This document shows, one piece after another, positions 24,064 through 35,400 of a stretch of 64,000 bases of DNA. The stretch comes from Acholoe squamosa (lineage: Eukaryota > Annelida > Polychaeta > Phyllodocida > Polynoidae), in the NCBI GenBank assembly GCA_949317995.1, contig OX439036.1, positions 25,813,854 to 25,877,853 of the forward strand. Direction: 5' to 3'. The notes under the pieces are model-generated. The model saw only the letters and a program-made list of their open reading frames with translations, was not told where the DNA came from and did not search any database. The position numbers were made by a program, and so were the translations under genes. Numbering within the stretch: position 1 is the first letter of the stretch; every line of letters begins with the position of its first letter.

Positions 24064-24893
24064 TATATATGTTTTAAAAGTCCTTCTAACGGTACACACT
24101 TTTTTTATTACTGTTCCACATGGACATACCAATTAACAGTGTTTTTGTTATAGGACACATGCTTTGTTCCATCTAAAAAGACATGGTACACATGTACTAT
24201 ACGTTTTCAGCGTCCCTGCTTTAATATACCCCGAATGCTACTGGCTGGGATTAAACTTCTGCCTAATACAAGCTCTGTGAGCTCTTTAGACAGGAGTAGG
24301 AGACCGACAGGAATGTGCCAGTCATGGCCCCAGGGTCAATATCTAACCTGCAAGGAGGGTCAATACTGGTTACTCGGCCGGCAATGACTAAGCAGTTTTG
24401 GGTATTTGTGCTAAAAGTGGAGGTAGAAAAGAGAAACCAGTCTCCCAGGTGAGCATTCCATTAAATTATGGACCACCCCGGGTCATCTCCGTCACGCTTT
24501 GCTCTCCAGATACCTCAGAATCACGATGCATTTTGTGCACCTTATGAGTTTGTGGAATTTTGCGCATTGCCCTTAAACAATAAATTCTGTAATGCGCACG
24601 TGATGATGGCACCTGCCAAATACAATGCAACTGAATTGGTTTTTACTACTGAATGGTACAAAACTGTTCAAAAAACCAAGGCCCGCATGCAACTTTTAGC
24701 ATCCTTTTGAGCTTGAACATTTTTTTCATATTGCTATTGATATTGAGCTATTGATAAAAAAATGTTGATCCAACGTTAAGTGAGGAATCATTCTGATAAA
24801 CAGGTCGACACTTGCTTCTCAAGTAATTCTCCTTACAGTGCTCTACTATGTACATGAATGTATGTGAGTCTCTATTGATAGTATACATGGTCG
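24064..24893. other. Intergenic, no gene seen
   Basis: No exon or element could be supported. A plus-strand frame of 80 codons at 24468-24710 resembles nothing known to me. Confidence 0.45.
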
Positions 24894-25127
24894 ACTTAGT
24901 GAAGGAAGGTTGTAACTGCATTTTTCACGTTTTGCAGGAGGCAAAAGAAGCGTTCCACTTACTATAGCACCAAGTGGATACAGCAATATTGCACTGGGGC
25001 CTGTAGGCACACATATCATAGACAGGGCTTCAGTACTTTCAGATATGGGTCAATACATGTCAAAACAGAAGAAAACTCATTTTCGCCAAAAATTAAATGT
25101 CAGTTACAACCTTTTTGCACTAAGACG
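24894..25127. mobile_element. Short TIR element, copy 2
   Basis: Inverted ends CTTAGTG-AGG-AAGGTTGTAACTG and CAGTTACAACCTTTTTGCAC. The body is similar to 12905-13145 across its length, including TTTTGCAGGAGGCAAAAGAAG split by indels. More diverged at the ends than copy 1. Confidence 0.75.
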
Positions 25128-26260
25128 CTGACATATGCACTTTGTGTACTGGAGGACCATAATTATATTCAACCTCCCCCATTATGTGGTTGCTTATAAA
25201 ACTAACTTGACACGCTTATTGGGGCAATATCATGGTCTGGTTGCAAGTGGATGGGCGACAGGTATATAATTATTCATTTTGGTGCCTACGCAATGCCTCA
25301 ATTCAGTGGAGAGCTTGGAGAGCTCAAGTCAGCCTATACTCTGTGATCACATCATGCATAAAGTACAATATAATATATCAATTACAGTCATAGCATACAT
25401 ATCACAGTGTTATCAGCCACCTTACATATCACAGTGTTATCAGGCACCTGCAGAATGGGGAAGCAATGAACAAAGGGTACAAATCTAAACCACAAACTCC
25501 CTTTAAGCTGGGTGGGTGGGGACTACAGCAAGTGTACTTTGTATTGACACTAAGTATTAGATATGTTAGAAGTGGATGTGTGTTTATGTATTGGTAGAGG
25601 TGAGCTCAATACCCTACACATGAAGGCCAGTGGTGGTGGTGGAGCAGAGTTAAATACCCGGGTTAAATGTCAAGGCTTGTCAATTTGGGAAGCATAAAAT
25701 GGGCAATCTTTAGGTGCAAGAATACATAACTCTGGTTATTACAGACACTGCTACATGTCTGTTTATTTGGCCTGTGAATTTGGGGATCGTAATGCAATGT
25801 TTAGGTGCTAGAATACATAGCCGTGGTTACTACAGACTTTTTTTTTATTCTTTGGGTTAAGGGCCCGCCCACAGTGGAAAAAAAAAAAAAAAAACCAAAA
25901 TAAAAATAAAAGAAGAAAACCAACTTTTTTTTTATTTTCTCAGGTATTCCCGACAATATGTCTGACACTTGACACAGAAAAATAGTATACATTTTTTTGT
26001 ATGTATTTGGTACAAAAATGTTTTCCGTTATCTAACCGCTAAGAGTTGCCACAAACTGACCACTGATAGTTTGTAAATGATCCACATTTTCTGAATTTTC
26101 AATATAAAATTCCTACTACAAATACATCCAAAACTTGAACCAGCAGTAAAAGTAAGGAAAATAGAATTCTACAATTTAGACAGCATATTTCTCGTTCCAT
26201 TTTATTCCCAGCGTCACAGGATAAGGACAACAAGCGGGGATACGCTGATAGATATTAATC
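25128..26260. other. Intergenic, no gene seen
   Basis: No exon or element could be supported. A 22-bp direct repeat with CATATCACAGTGTTATCAG lies at 25398-25443, and a pair of similar GTGCWAGAATACATARC blocks at about 25709 and 25803. A-rich run at 25879-25895. Confidence 0.45.
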
Positions 26261-26778
26261 CTTTGAGGGCCGATAATGCACCAAAGTAGGATCATATTAA
26301 ACCTTCGGGAGTACCCATACCAAGGTTATGGGATATCCAACGTGCGCAGCCATTGCTAGGGCTAGGGACCTGCGAGTTATCACTGATGAGAGCTATCAGA
26401 TGGGTACCAGTTGGCCCAAAGAATTCTACAGTGAATAATAGGAATTATTTCATTGGTTGATGATACATACTGCTAACTGGTTATATAATATGGAGGTAGT
26501 GGGCTTGATCAACAACCAATGAGAAAATTGCCCTCATTCACTGCAGACTTTTAGGGGGCATTTTATGTATATGTACCCAGTCCCCATCATGCTGGTTGTT
26601 ACCAGTGCTTATTTCGCAAGACACCAGATCAAGCAATGGCGTCTCCACTGGATAACCTGGAACCTCGGTGTATCAACGCTGTGTGGTCGGCTTTGTGCAT
26701 GAGTGCAGTCCCGTTGAGTGGACTCGCGTCTATCATGGAACCCAATGGGGACAGACATTAATACATTATCGGCCCTTT
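26261..26778. mobile_element. Putative MITE with GGGCCGATAATG ends
   Basis: CTTTGAGGGCCGATAATGCA at 26261 faces its partial complement ATACATTATCGGCCCTTTGC at 26761. The ends resemble those of the 14211-22022 block (AAGGGCCGCT..ATGCA). The interior has no ORF and no other match in the window. Confidence 0.5.
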
Positions 26779-27821
26779 GCTGGTTAAGTTAAGCGGTACC
26801 TATTAGATCTAGCGCCATAGACCCCCCTACCTCCCTAAGGTCTCCACTTGGAAAACATCCTCATTTGGTCTCCACTCGTTCCCGGCAGACAGTGACTGCA
26901 AACAAACAACCCAACCTCAATGTCGTGGATTTTTTTAATTCTTTTTATCAATTCTTTTGTCAACGTCCAAAGAAGAGTCCACAGCGTTGGGTGGGATTTT
27001 ATGTACAGTAAGAAGCGTCAAGAGAAAGCATGCAAACATGAAATGCCAAGAACCATGTACTGCCTCACCTCATCATGTCAATTATTTTACCACGTTCCCT
27101 TTCCATACGCCCTTAACCCCAATTCCGCCCTTAAACCCCAGACCCCCCCCCCCAGCTAATACTGAATGCCAATCAATATCCATCCACACACAACAGTTTG
27201 AGCCTTGCTCGCCCTGGAGATTGTGTGGTTATGCATAATGTATTAGATGAAGTTGCCACGCATGCACATGTCGGGGTTGGTATCAAAACAGTTAATAGCC
27301 TTATGGGACCTTTCTTCTGTAATAGTATTAAAGCCATTTACTTTACGTAAATATTTCTTTTGCTGCACCCCCACTGTAAGGCTCCCCAACTCAAATCCAT
27401 CCCCATCCCCGAACCCACGTGTCAAATAAGGACTACCGATACTCTCTACATTAACTTGCTCACCTTACACTCAATGTTGGCCTCCCTTAGGGATGGGTCA
27501 TAATTTGAATGCTAGATTTCTTTGTGACAGGATTGAATGTAACAGGGTAATATATAGACATAGATGTAGACTATTTTAATCTAATGGTGCAAATTGGGCA
27601 GAGATTCAATGATTGCTTAATTAGATCTATCATCTTCCATATACTTATTTTTTAGCAAATATTCCTACCCAAACACTTTCTGGATTATTGTTTGGGTGCT
27701 AGGCAATTTTTAGTCTATAAGAATCTGATCTAAGAAACAGGCACAGTGTTAATGAACTTATTTCATCACCCCTATTTTAAAAGTAGAGTAGTATTCCTAC
27801 AATCTATTTAATTTTTTTTTA
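26779..27821. other. Intergenic, no gene seen
   Basis: No exon or element could be supported. C-run near 27144-27153. Frames near 26920-27430 are short and unrecognised. Confidence 0.4.
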
Positions 27822-28243
27822 AAATGTCAACTGTGCCCTTTACTGAACACAAGTGGTCAGATAACATCAGGGACCACTGGACAGACCTTCACTGCAAAAA
27901 CACATATTTCCTGTCGCTGTAGCAATGTCATATACTGTATTAGCTGCAAACGTTGCAAAAAACAGTATGTGGGACAGACCAAACAAACACTAATGAAAAG
28001 GTTCTATCCCCACATAGGCAACATCAAGGGAAAGAAGATGGGCACTGACATGGTGCCCACTTCAACTCTTGTGACCACAAAGGCCTACAGGATGTGGAAG
28101 TCCACATTGTGGATTACATACACCGTAATCCACACTCAGACTATGCAGAAAAACTGCGCAACAAAATTGAGCGGAACTGGATGTTCAAACTTCGGACCCA
28201 GGTACCATATGGCCTGAATCTAATTGATGCACCCAACTTTTAG
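27822..28243 (+). pseudogene. Penelope-like element, GIY-YIG endonuclease remnant
   Basis: Frame from 27822 reads a CxxC pair (CQLC), then NVIYCISCKRCKKQYVGQTK, the IYxIxC...QYVGxT form of the GIY-YIG nuclease fused to Penelope-like reverse transcriptases. KRFYPHIGNI follows. Near 28046-28060 one base is missing: the frame shifts and continues as HFNSCDHKGLQDVEVHIVDY through NKIERNWMFKL and GLNLIDAPNF to a TAG at 28241. That C-terminal block is also typical of the family. The reverse-transcriptase domain is absent upstream, so only the 3' end survives. Such elements nick target DNA and copy themselves into it; this copy is dead. Confidence 0.85.
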
Positions 28244-28954
28244 ATTACAGAAGCAACCCCAGTAACCAACCCTTTAAGAGGGGCCGACCTCTAAGCCTTG
28301 TTAAAAAATTTTGTTTTTACCAGGCCTGCCTCCCGCTATTTTATGAAACATAAAATCACCAGTGAACCTGTAAAATGAATGACTTACAGTCATTCACCAC
28401 AGTGTTTCACTGACCAAATCACCAGCATAGTGTCTTACTGGTTTTGCTTCAGCCATATAGCACAAGTGTTCTCAATGATTCATTTTCAATAAAATATTAA
28501 TTGTGCCAGTCTCCTCATAACTTTCCTATACATCTATATGTATGGGACCCAATTAAATAAAACATTTATTTGGCTAAAACATGACGTCATTTACCTTGTG
28601 TTAACCTCATAAGTCAGCACCTGATGAGATCCAAAGCGATTGAAACCTTGTTTTATCACCTATATATCTAAATCTGATATATCTCCAAAATATATGTTTG
28701 GAGTTCCAACACCTATCCTGGAGAGTGAGCTGCTCACTGGGGTCAGGTCAACCTGAAAGTGAGGCCCTCAGGTCAGGTGATACACTATTTTGTGTACTAC
28801 AATAATTGTATCTATGGAGACCACCACTAGTTACAAGAGGTGGTAGCTTGACAACCGGGTCATTCAAATCAAGGTAGTGCTGAGGTGCGGATGGGCCTAA
28901 TCCCTGTGTCACATAATTATACAATCTATTTAAATAAGATATAGCTGACCACTA
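28244..28954 (+). other. Probable Penelope-like 3' tail, then intergenic
   Basis: The CACCTGATGAGATCCAAAGC / GATTGAAACCTTG motif near 28619-28651 resembles the 3' region of Penelope-like elements as I remember them. An AATAAA lies near 28487. Beyond about 28700 nothing was recognised. Confidence 0.4.
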
Positions 28955-29197
28955 CCGTAATCTCTTGCGTAGAAGGCGCGTCTTCTACGCCAAACAAAAT
29001 GCTGCTGGGTCTTATACGCAGGAGGGACATTGCCTTAAGTTGGGGGTACGCCTTATACGCGGGTTTCTTTTATTATAGAAAAGTACTAATCTTAAAAAAT
29101 TCAACCTTTATGGGTGCGCCTTCTACGTGAAAAGGCCTTCTCTGAGTTGGGGGTGTGCCTTCTACGCCCGTTGCGCCTTCTACGCGGGAGATTACTG
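28955..29197 (+). mobile_element. CCGTAA-type MITE, short subfamily
   Basis: TA-flanked; ends CCGTAATCTCTTGCGTAGAA and TTCTACGCGGGAGATTACTG. The CTACGCCAAACAAAATGCTG block marks the short subfamily. It lies only about 130 bp beyond the KEAP1 stop codon and so is probably within or beside the 3' UTR. Confidence 0.9.
29069..29074 (-). promoter_or_regulatory. Candidate KEAP1 poly(A) signal inside a MITE
   Basis: TTTATT on the plus strand gives AATAAA on the gene's strand, 250 bases past the KEAP1 stop codon. It lies inside the MITE at 28955-29197. Chance occurrence in AT-rich DNA is possible, and no cleavage-site evidence exists here. Confidence 0.3.
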
Positions 29198-29323
29198 TAC
29201 TGGCCATATATAGAGCAGGGAATGGTCACACACAAGCAGAACTCCCTTAGTAACATCTAAGTGAGTTTTAGTGGTCTAACCTGGGCCGTATATTGCAGGG
29301 ATGGTAGGACAAAGTAGGGTAGA

Positions 29324-29463
29324 TTACTTGAGACAAGGTTCCATACTGACGGCTACCCCGTGTCCACTCCGTCCGCAGCTCATGGTTGTTACTTCTTGCC
29401 ATGTGTCTGTTGCTGGATCGTAAGTCTCTACACTCGATAGGAAGTCATTCCCATCATAACCAC
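29324..29463 (-). CDS. KEAP1: KEAP1 coding exon 4: last Kelch blade and stop
   Basis: It follows TTTGTCGTTGCAG. It encodes [41 protein letters not shown] and PCLK, then TAA. The beta-strand closing the propeller and the S602 equivalent are here. The stop comes two residues after the C613-equivalent cysteine. Confidence 0.95.
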
Positions 29464-32400
29464 CTGCAACGACAAATACGATAATCCTATATGATGCACC
29501 TGAGTTCAAACTTTGGTCATTTTAGTCATTTCTATAGCAAAATTCTCACATATAAGACGCACATTTAATTATACAAAGTCCTAAATAATGCATGTGACGT
29601 ACACATAGAAACCACAACTTATACACAAGAATTTACTCTATCTATTCTTGTCGGCTCTCATACAAGGAGGCTGTGAAGCTAACACTTTCTCATTTTTTTA
29701 TGTACCATACATACAAGACACACCTTTCTCACTAAGTCTACATTGTATTTTAGAACCTTGTATCATTTGTTTTTGGTCTATTAGAAGGAAAATCACCATT
29801 TGAATGCCACTCGTTTGAACAGTCTTTAATACCTTTTAGTTTGATTACAGAATGTCTTTGTTCGTAGAAATTACAAGTTCTTACCCAGGGCATAGACTTT
29901 GTTGCTAATGACGGCTACGCTGAGGGCGCTCCTTGGCCGGTTCATGGGTGCAATAAACTCCCATTGGTTGGTCTCTGTGTCATAGCGTTCTACAGATGGA
30001 AGCTGAAACGTGCTGTCATAACCACCCACTGCATACACAAACTGCTCTAACGTGGCCACTCCTACAGAAAAAGGCAGTATCATACTTCAGACAATGATAA
30101 ATATATCATGATTTTAATGTCAAGTAAAGAGCAGGTCTCTTTTAGGGGACAATTTTTCTATTACATTTTGATCATATATTTCATATTTCCAACTTATCGC
30201 TTTAATCCAGTCTTTGAGTATTCCATTCGTCTGGTTTCATCAGATTTTTACCCCACTGGTTTACAGATAATCCAGTGGATGCCAAATACAAAGGGAAATA
30301 AATGTAAGTACATTTCCGGTGGTTACAAAAAATTGGATTTTTTGATCATCAGGACCAGACATATGGAATACTTGACGGCTGTGGATTACCGCCTTTAGAC
30401 AAGTATCTCAGACAACGAGACAAGAGACAGAGAGAGAGAGAGATCTTTGGAGTCTAATCTGTAAGGGTATAAAAGATTTTACCTGCCCCACTCCTGGTCG
30501 TGTGCATAGGTGCTACAAACTGCCACTCATCATTCTCTGGATGATAACATTCTACACTCCTTAATCGGTTAGCTCCATCAAACCCTCCTACAGCATACAA
30601 GAGGCGATTTACGACAGCCACACCTACACCGATACGCCGCGTCTCCATAGATTGTATACACGACCACGTAGCATCAGTTGGGTTGTACCTGGAACAATCA
30701 AAAATTATTAAAAGGATTGTTATTAGCATACATTTCAGGGTACTTAAAACATTATTTTATGGTAGTTAAAACTTAATGAGTAGATCTGCATCTTTGATGC
30801 ATTTATTGACGTTACAATAGACCAATTGCACCACAGTGGTGACTTTTCAGTACTGCACATCTAAAAAAAAATGCTGCTAATAGGTGTCTTTAAATAGTGC
30901 GTGCATACTTCTCTTTATCTTTAGTACTAAATGATATAATTTTGTTATTCACTTTATTTATACAATTACCAGCATGTTTTTAACAGTCTCCTTGCTTAAA
31001 CAATGCAGAATATCACGCATTTTGTCTCTTGTGACGTCATAGGCTGCTTTAGAGAAGACTGCTGCCTGGCCTTTTTACAGCAGCAGAGGTAATGATTACC
31101 GGTAGCTGCCAGAAAAATAGTTTATTCATTAAGACCTCATAGCTGCCTAGTCTGGGAAATCATAAAACCTCGCATATTAGCTGCGAATTCTAGACAATTT
31201 CACACCCTATGTGCAGCCGATGCTCCCTTTTGACCTATAGTAACGCGAAGGTTTTTTGGTGTGTTTTTTTTTGTTGAAAATTAATCACCCCCCCCCCTCA
31301 GAGTGACTGAAAACATTTTGCCCCGTGTCAGAAGGGATAGAAAAAAATACCCCCGTCCTCAAAACCCACCACCTCACCCCCTCCTGTTAAATCATGGTCA
31401 CTCCCTCAGGAGTGATTTCACACATAATGTGTTCTGGCGGGCGGATTCAATGGTCTACATTCTAAAGATCGGGTAGGTTAAGTCTTTTATACGCCTAATA
31501 CTCCTAATGAAGGTTAAGTTTAGGCCATTGGCCTATGTTGTCATTGACTTAGATGTTCTATGTCATTGTCTATGTGCTATGTCATTGCTGCATGAGTTAT
31601 ATACAGTCAATGAATGGGCATTTATGCACTATTGGCCCTTAAAGGGTTAAGGTGATCCTTAAAGAGGCACTGTCACGTTCCTCACTACTCAATATAAGCT
31701 ATTACCGTAATCTCCCGCGTATAAGACGCGTCCTCTACACCAAACAAAATGCTGGGGAGTCTTATAGGATGTACTGAAATTGGGGGTGCGTCTTATACGA
31801 GGGGTAATTTTACTATAGAAATGTACTGAATTTACAAAATTGAGCCTTAAAATGTGCGTCTTATACGCGAAAATGCATTTGCTAAGTTTGGGGTGCGTCT
31901 TATACGCGAAAATGCATTTGCTAAGTTTGGGGTGCGTCTTATACGCGCAGCGCGTCTTCTACGTGGGAGATTACGGTAGTAAGGGTTGTTATAAACAGCA
32001 TAGTGCGGTCTAAATGGACGACATACACAGAGTAGTAGTTAAGCCAAAAGAGAGATGGCCACCCCTGAGGTTAGAGAACACAGGTGTAAATCTGGCTGTT
32101 TGGGGAAGAAGCCAGATATGACGTAATCAGCAGCAGAGGTGAAAAAGCATTGTGGTATATGAGTGCAAGCTGGCAGTACACTAGACATGTCATGGAGTCT
32201 ACCAAATTAGGATATTAGCCAAAATATAGATTTGCATAACTGAGATGTTGATCATCAATAAAGGACTAGTATCACTACACATTTCGGTTGCATTATTTCC
32301 TGTCAATATACTTTCCAAAACTTGCAATTCCATTCTAACAACTAGTACCGAAATCATATAAAAAATCCTTACATGGTAGAAGCCAAGTTGTTAAGTTGCT

Positions 32401-35400
32401 CACATCTTTAGACCCTTTTGTTTTAGATCATCAAGATTTCAGATGAAAGTACAGGTACATCCATGACGATTTCATACCATAAACCATAGCCTATAAAAAT
32501 ATACAAGACGACCCTTACTTTGTATTACTACATACATGTGTATTCCTTGAACTTGTGACAATGTGAACATTTTCGTTTTTAAATAGATTCCTGTACTCCA
32601 TAGTGTAGGTCATGATAGGTACTACGTGTAGTATCTGGGCCTATGTTCAATGGCCATATTTTCTTTTCAATAATCCATGTGACAATGCCACTGTATGCTG
32701 AGTTGAGAGTTCTATGCCTACTTTTCTACTGCCCATAGCCCACTTTACCCCTCTGACGCCAGTAGAATTTCTATGGCTCATTTGGGTGACAGAGACCCAG
32801 AGGACTTCATGTATAGGTTTACTAGTAGAAAGCTAAATGAAGCCAATGCATGCCTTACATAAAAGTCCCATGTGAAACTCCCAGTTGCCACCCTCAATCA
32901 ACCTATAATCCTTCTCACCTTCAGGTGAGTTGTCAATGCCAGTGCAAATACTGATGCCACATGTACATCAAAGGAAAAGTTGTGTGTTAGAGCTTCTACC
33001 CGGCCTTCCTGGTGTCCAGCACAACCCCAGGGTGCGATTATCAAATAACAATGCCAACTGTTACATATTAAGTACAGGTAACACCTAGTTATATGGGATA
33101 ATTTCTCTCTTTTTGTGTAGCAAAAAGTAAACCATTTTCCTTCACTAATTATAAAACCCCTTCCCATACAAAACATGTTATAGCTGGAATACCTTAAAAT
33201 TTTGGCAACCGAAATCGTAATCATTATGGTTGTAACAGGGGTAAAAAAATAACAAGAAATTACGAAAAAATCATAACACTCCGTAGCTATGGATTTAACT
33301 CATGGTTACTTGACATAATCACAGCTTGATTTCCTTTATAAGTGTAAGCTAAGATGCTAACCGCAAACCATGCAGTGGTTTTATCAATTAGACCATATCT
33401 ATAAGGGACCCTAAGTAGGACAGCACAGAGTGCTTTCATTGTTTAATCCAATAAAGATGTTTTAGGCTTTTGAACTCATTGATAACTATCTGATACAATA
33501 ACATCTTGGATATTTTCATTTTTTTCTATATGCATAATTCCCATAAACAATCGTTCCGATTCCTTTTTTTGTGCCTCATTTTTTATCCTGACCCCCCCCC
33601 CCACCCCTGCTTTGCCCCATGCATGCCTAGGGACTCCCTCAACCTTACTGTCGATGACGTCACAACATGGCAGGGTGATAAGAGGCAGGGTACATGGCTC
33701 AGCACCCAACCTACAGTGGACAGTGGGGCTGTGTATGGTGGCCTGTGCTATCATATAGCCGCACAACAATTAATGGTTGACCCTGGGCTATAGAAATCAA
33801 AAGAAATATAGGTAGGGAAAATCTCGTGGCACTGCCTCTTTAAGAGGTTAATGGTTAGCAACTGGAACTAATTCTCCTCGCACCTTTCTTTGTTTGTATA
33901 ATGACTGCTGTAATGTCTGCTGCCTCATGTATCATGTGATAGCTTCCCCAGCTCTATCTGCACATGTTATGGGTGTCTTGCACAATTTATGTCACATTTT
34001 CTCTCTGTACAGTTTGGGGGGTACACAAAATATTCATGCAAATGCAAGTGTGTAATTTTTCTCTATGTTCTATGGTACCATACTCTTATATATGGCACTG
34101 ACTTGAGTCAATGACATAATAACGATACTGTAGTCCTACAATTGTAGACCGAGGTTGAACCTCGGGTCTAATAAATGACCTTTTACATAAGTGAGTATAG
34201 CTCACATAGCCATTATCAGCTGGGGGCCGCCATTAGACCCCAACAGCACTATGACTAACACCTTCAGCCCCCCATTGGTCAATAATACAATAGCCATGTG
34301 CCGTATAGCCACGGTATAACCTAGATTACAGACAGGTGTTGAGGTAGGGGCAACCCCATCTAGATTAGAGGTTAGGTTCAGGCCGATACAATACAATGAT
34401 AACTCATATAGCCAGCACTCGTTCGATGGTCCCTTTTATACCTCACAAGCAGGTCCGATGTAATGTTCATTTGCTTGCACTTCGATTCAGAGCATCTATA
34501 GAACTAGCCAGTTATAGAAAGTGCTGAATGGTATATATTCAACACGCCAATGGTAGAGCAATATACAAAGATAGTATTAACCTACCAGTGGATAGCTTGA
34601 GAAAATACAGCCATTCCATTATTATAACTATTACATGTAGATATATATATTTCAGTTTATCATTTCATCATTCCCTTCTAATTACAAATCTCTGTGAAGG
34701 TGGGTGTAGATTAGACCCTTTGCTGACTATCACAGAATAGCTATACGTCTTTGTGACTATCTAGTGTGTAATACACAAATTTGCACCATCATCGTGGCGC
34801 CTTATTTGGAGATGTGGTCTGGGTCCAGCCTGTGGTATCATAGGCTGGATGGATCATAGGATTATTCATGGATCAAACTTGCAAACTGCCGCCAAGTGCA
34901 TCTAGATGCCTGTCCACAACAGTTATCTTATCTGGCAGAGGTCAAGGTTGATTAACAAAAGGCAGTGTAGAATATATACATTAAGGAGGATCTCTTTATC
35001 TTAATAGTGATATCTTCTACCTTGCTATCGAAAACGCACAGTTCTGTCAGCATGACATGTCTCAGCTACAACTTCACACTTTAAGGACTCCATCTATGCT
35101 GAGTCATAAAAACATGTTTATGTGTGTAATTTGATATGTACATGGTTGACGATCTTATTTCATGTGATTGTGACTCAACATTTTTTGAATCCTCTATAGT
35201 TCACATGCAATAATCCTTGAGAAACACACTCCTTCTTGCTGAAAGGAACAAACTTAAAAATGAATATTGACCTCCTAATCCTTCATTATAGGCTACTATT
35301 GATAAAAGTTTGCCTAATAAGTAATATATTATGTGAACGAACTTGGTTTGGGGCTTCCCTTGCCCACTTAAAAGAGTCTATTTCTACTCTTTCCTATCCC

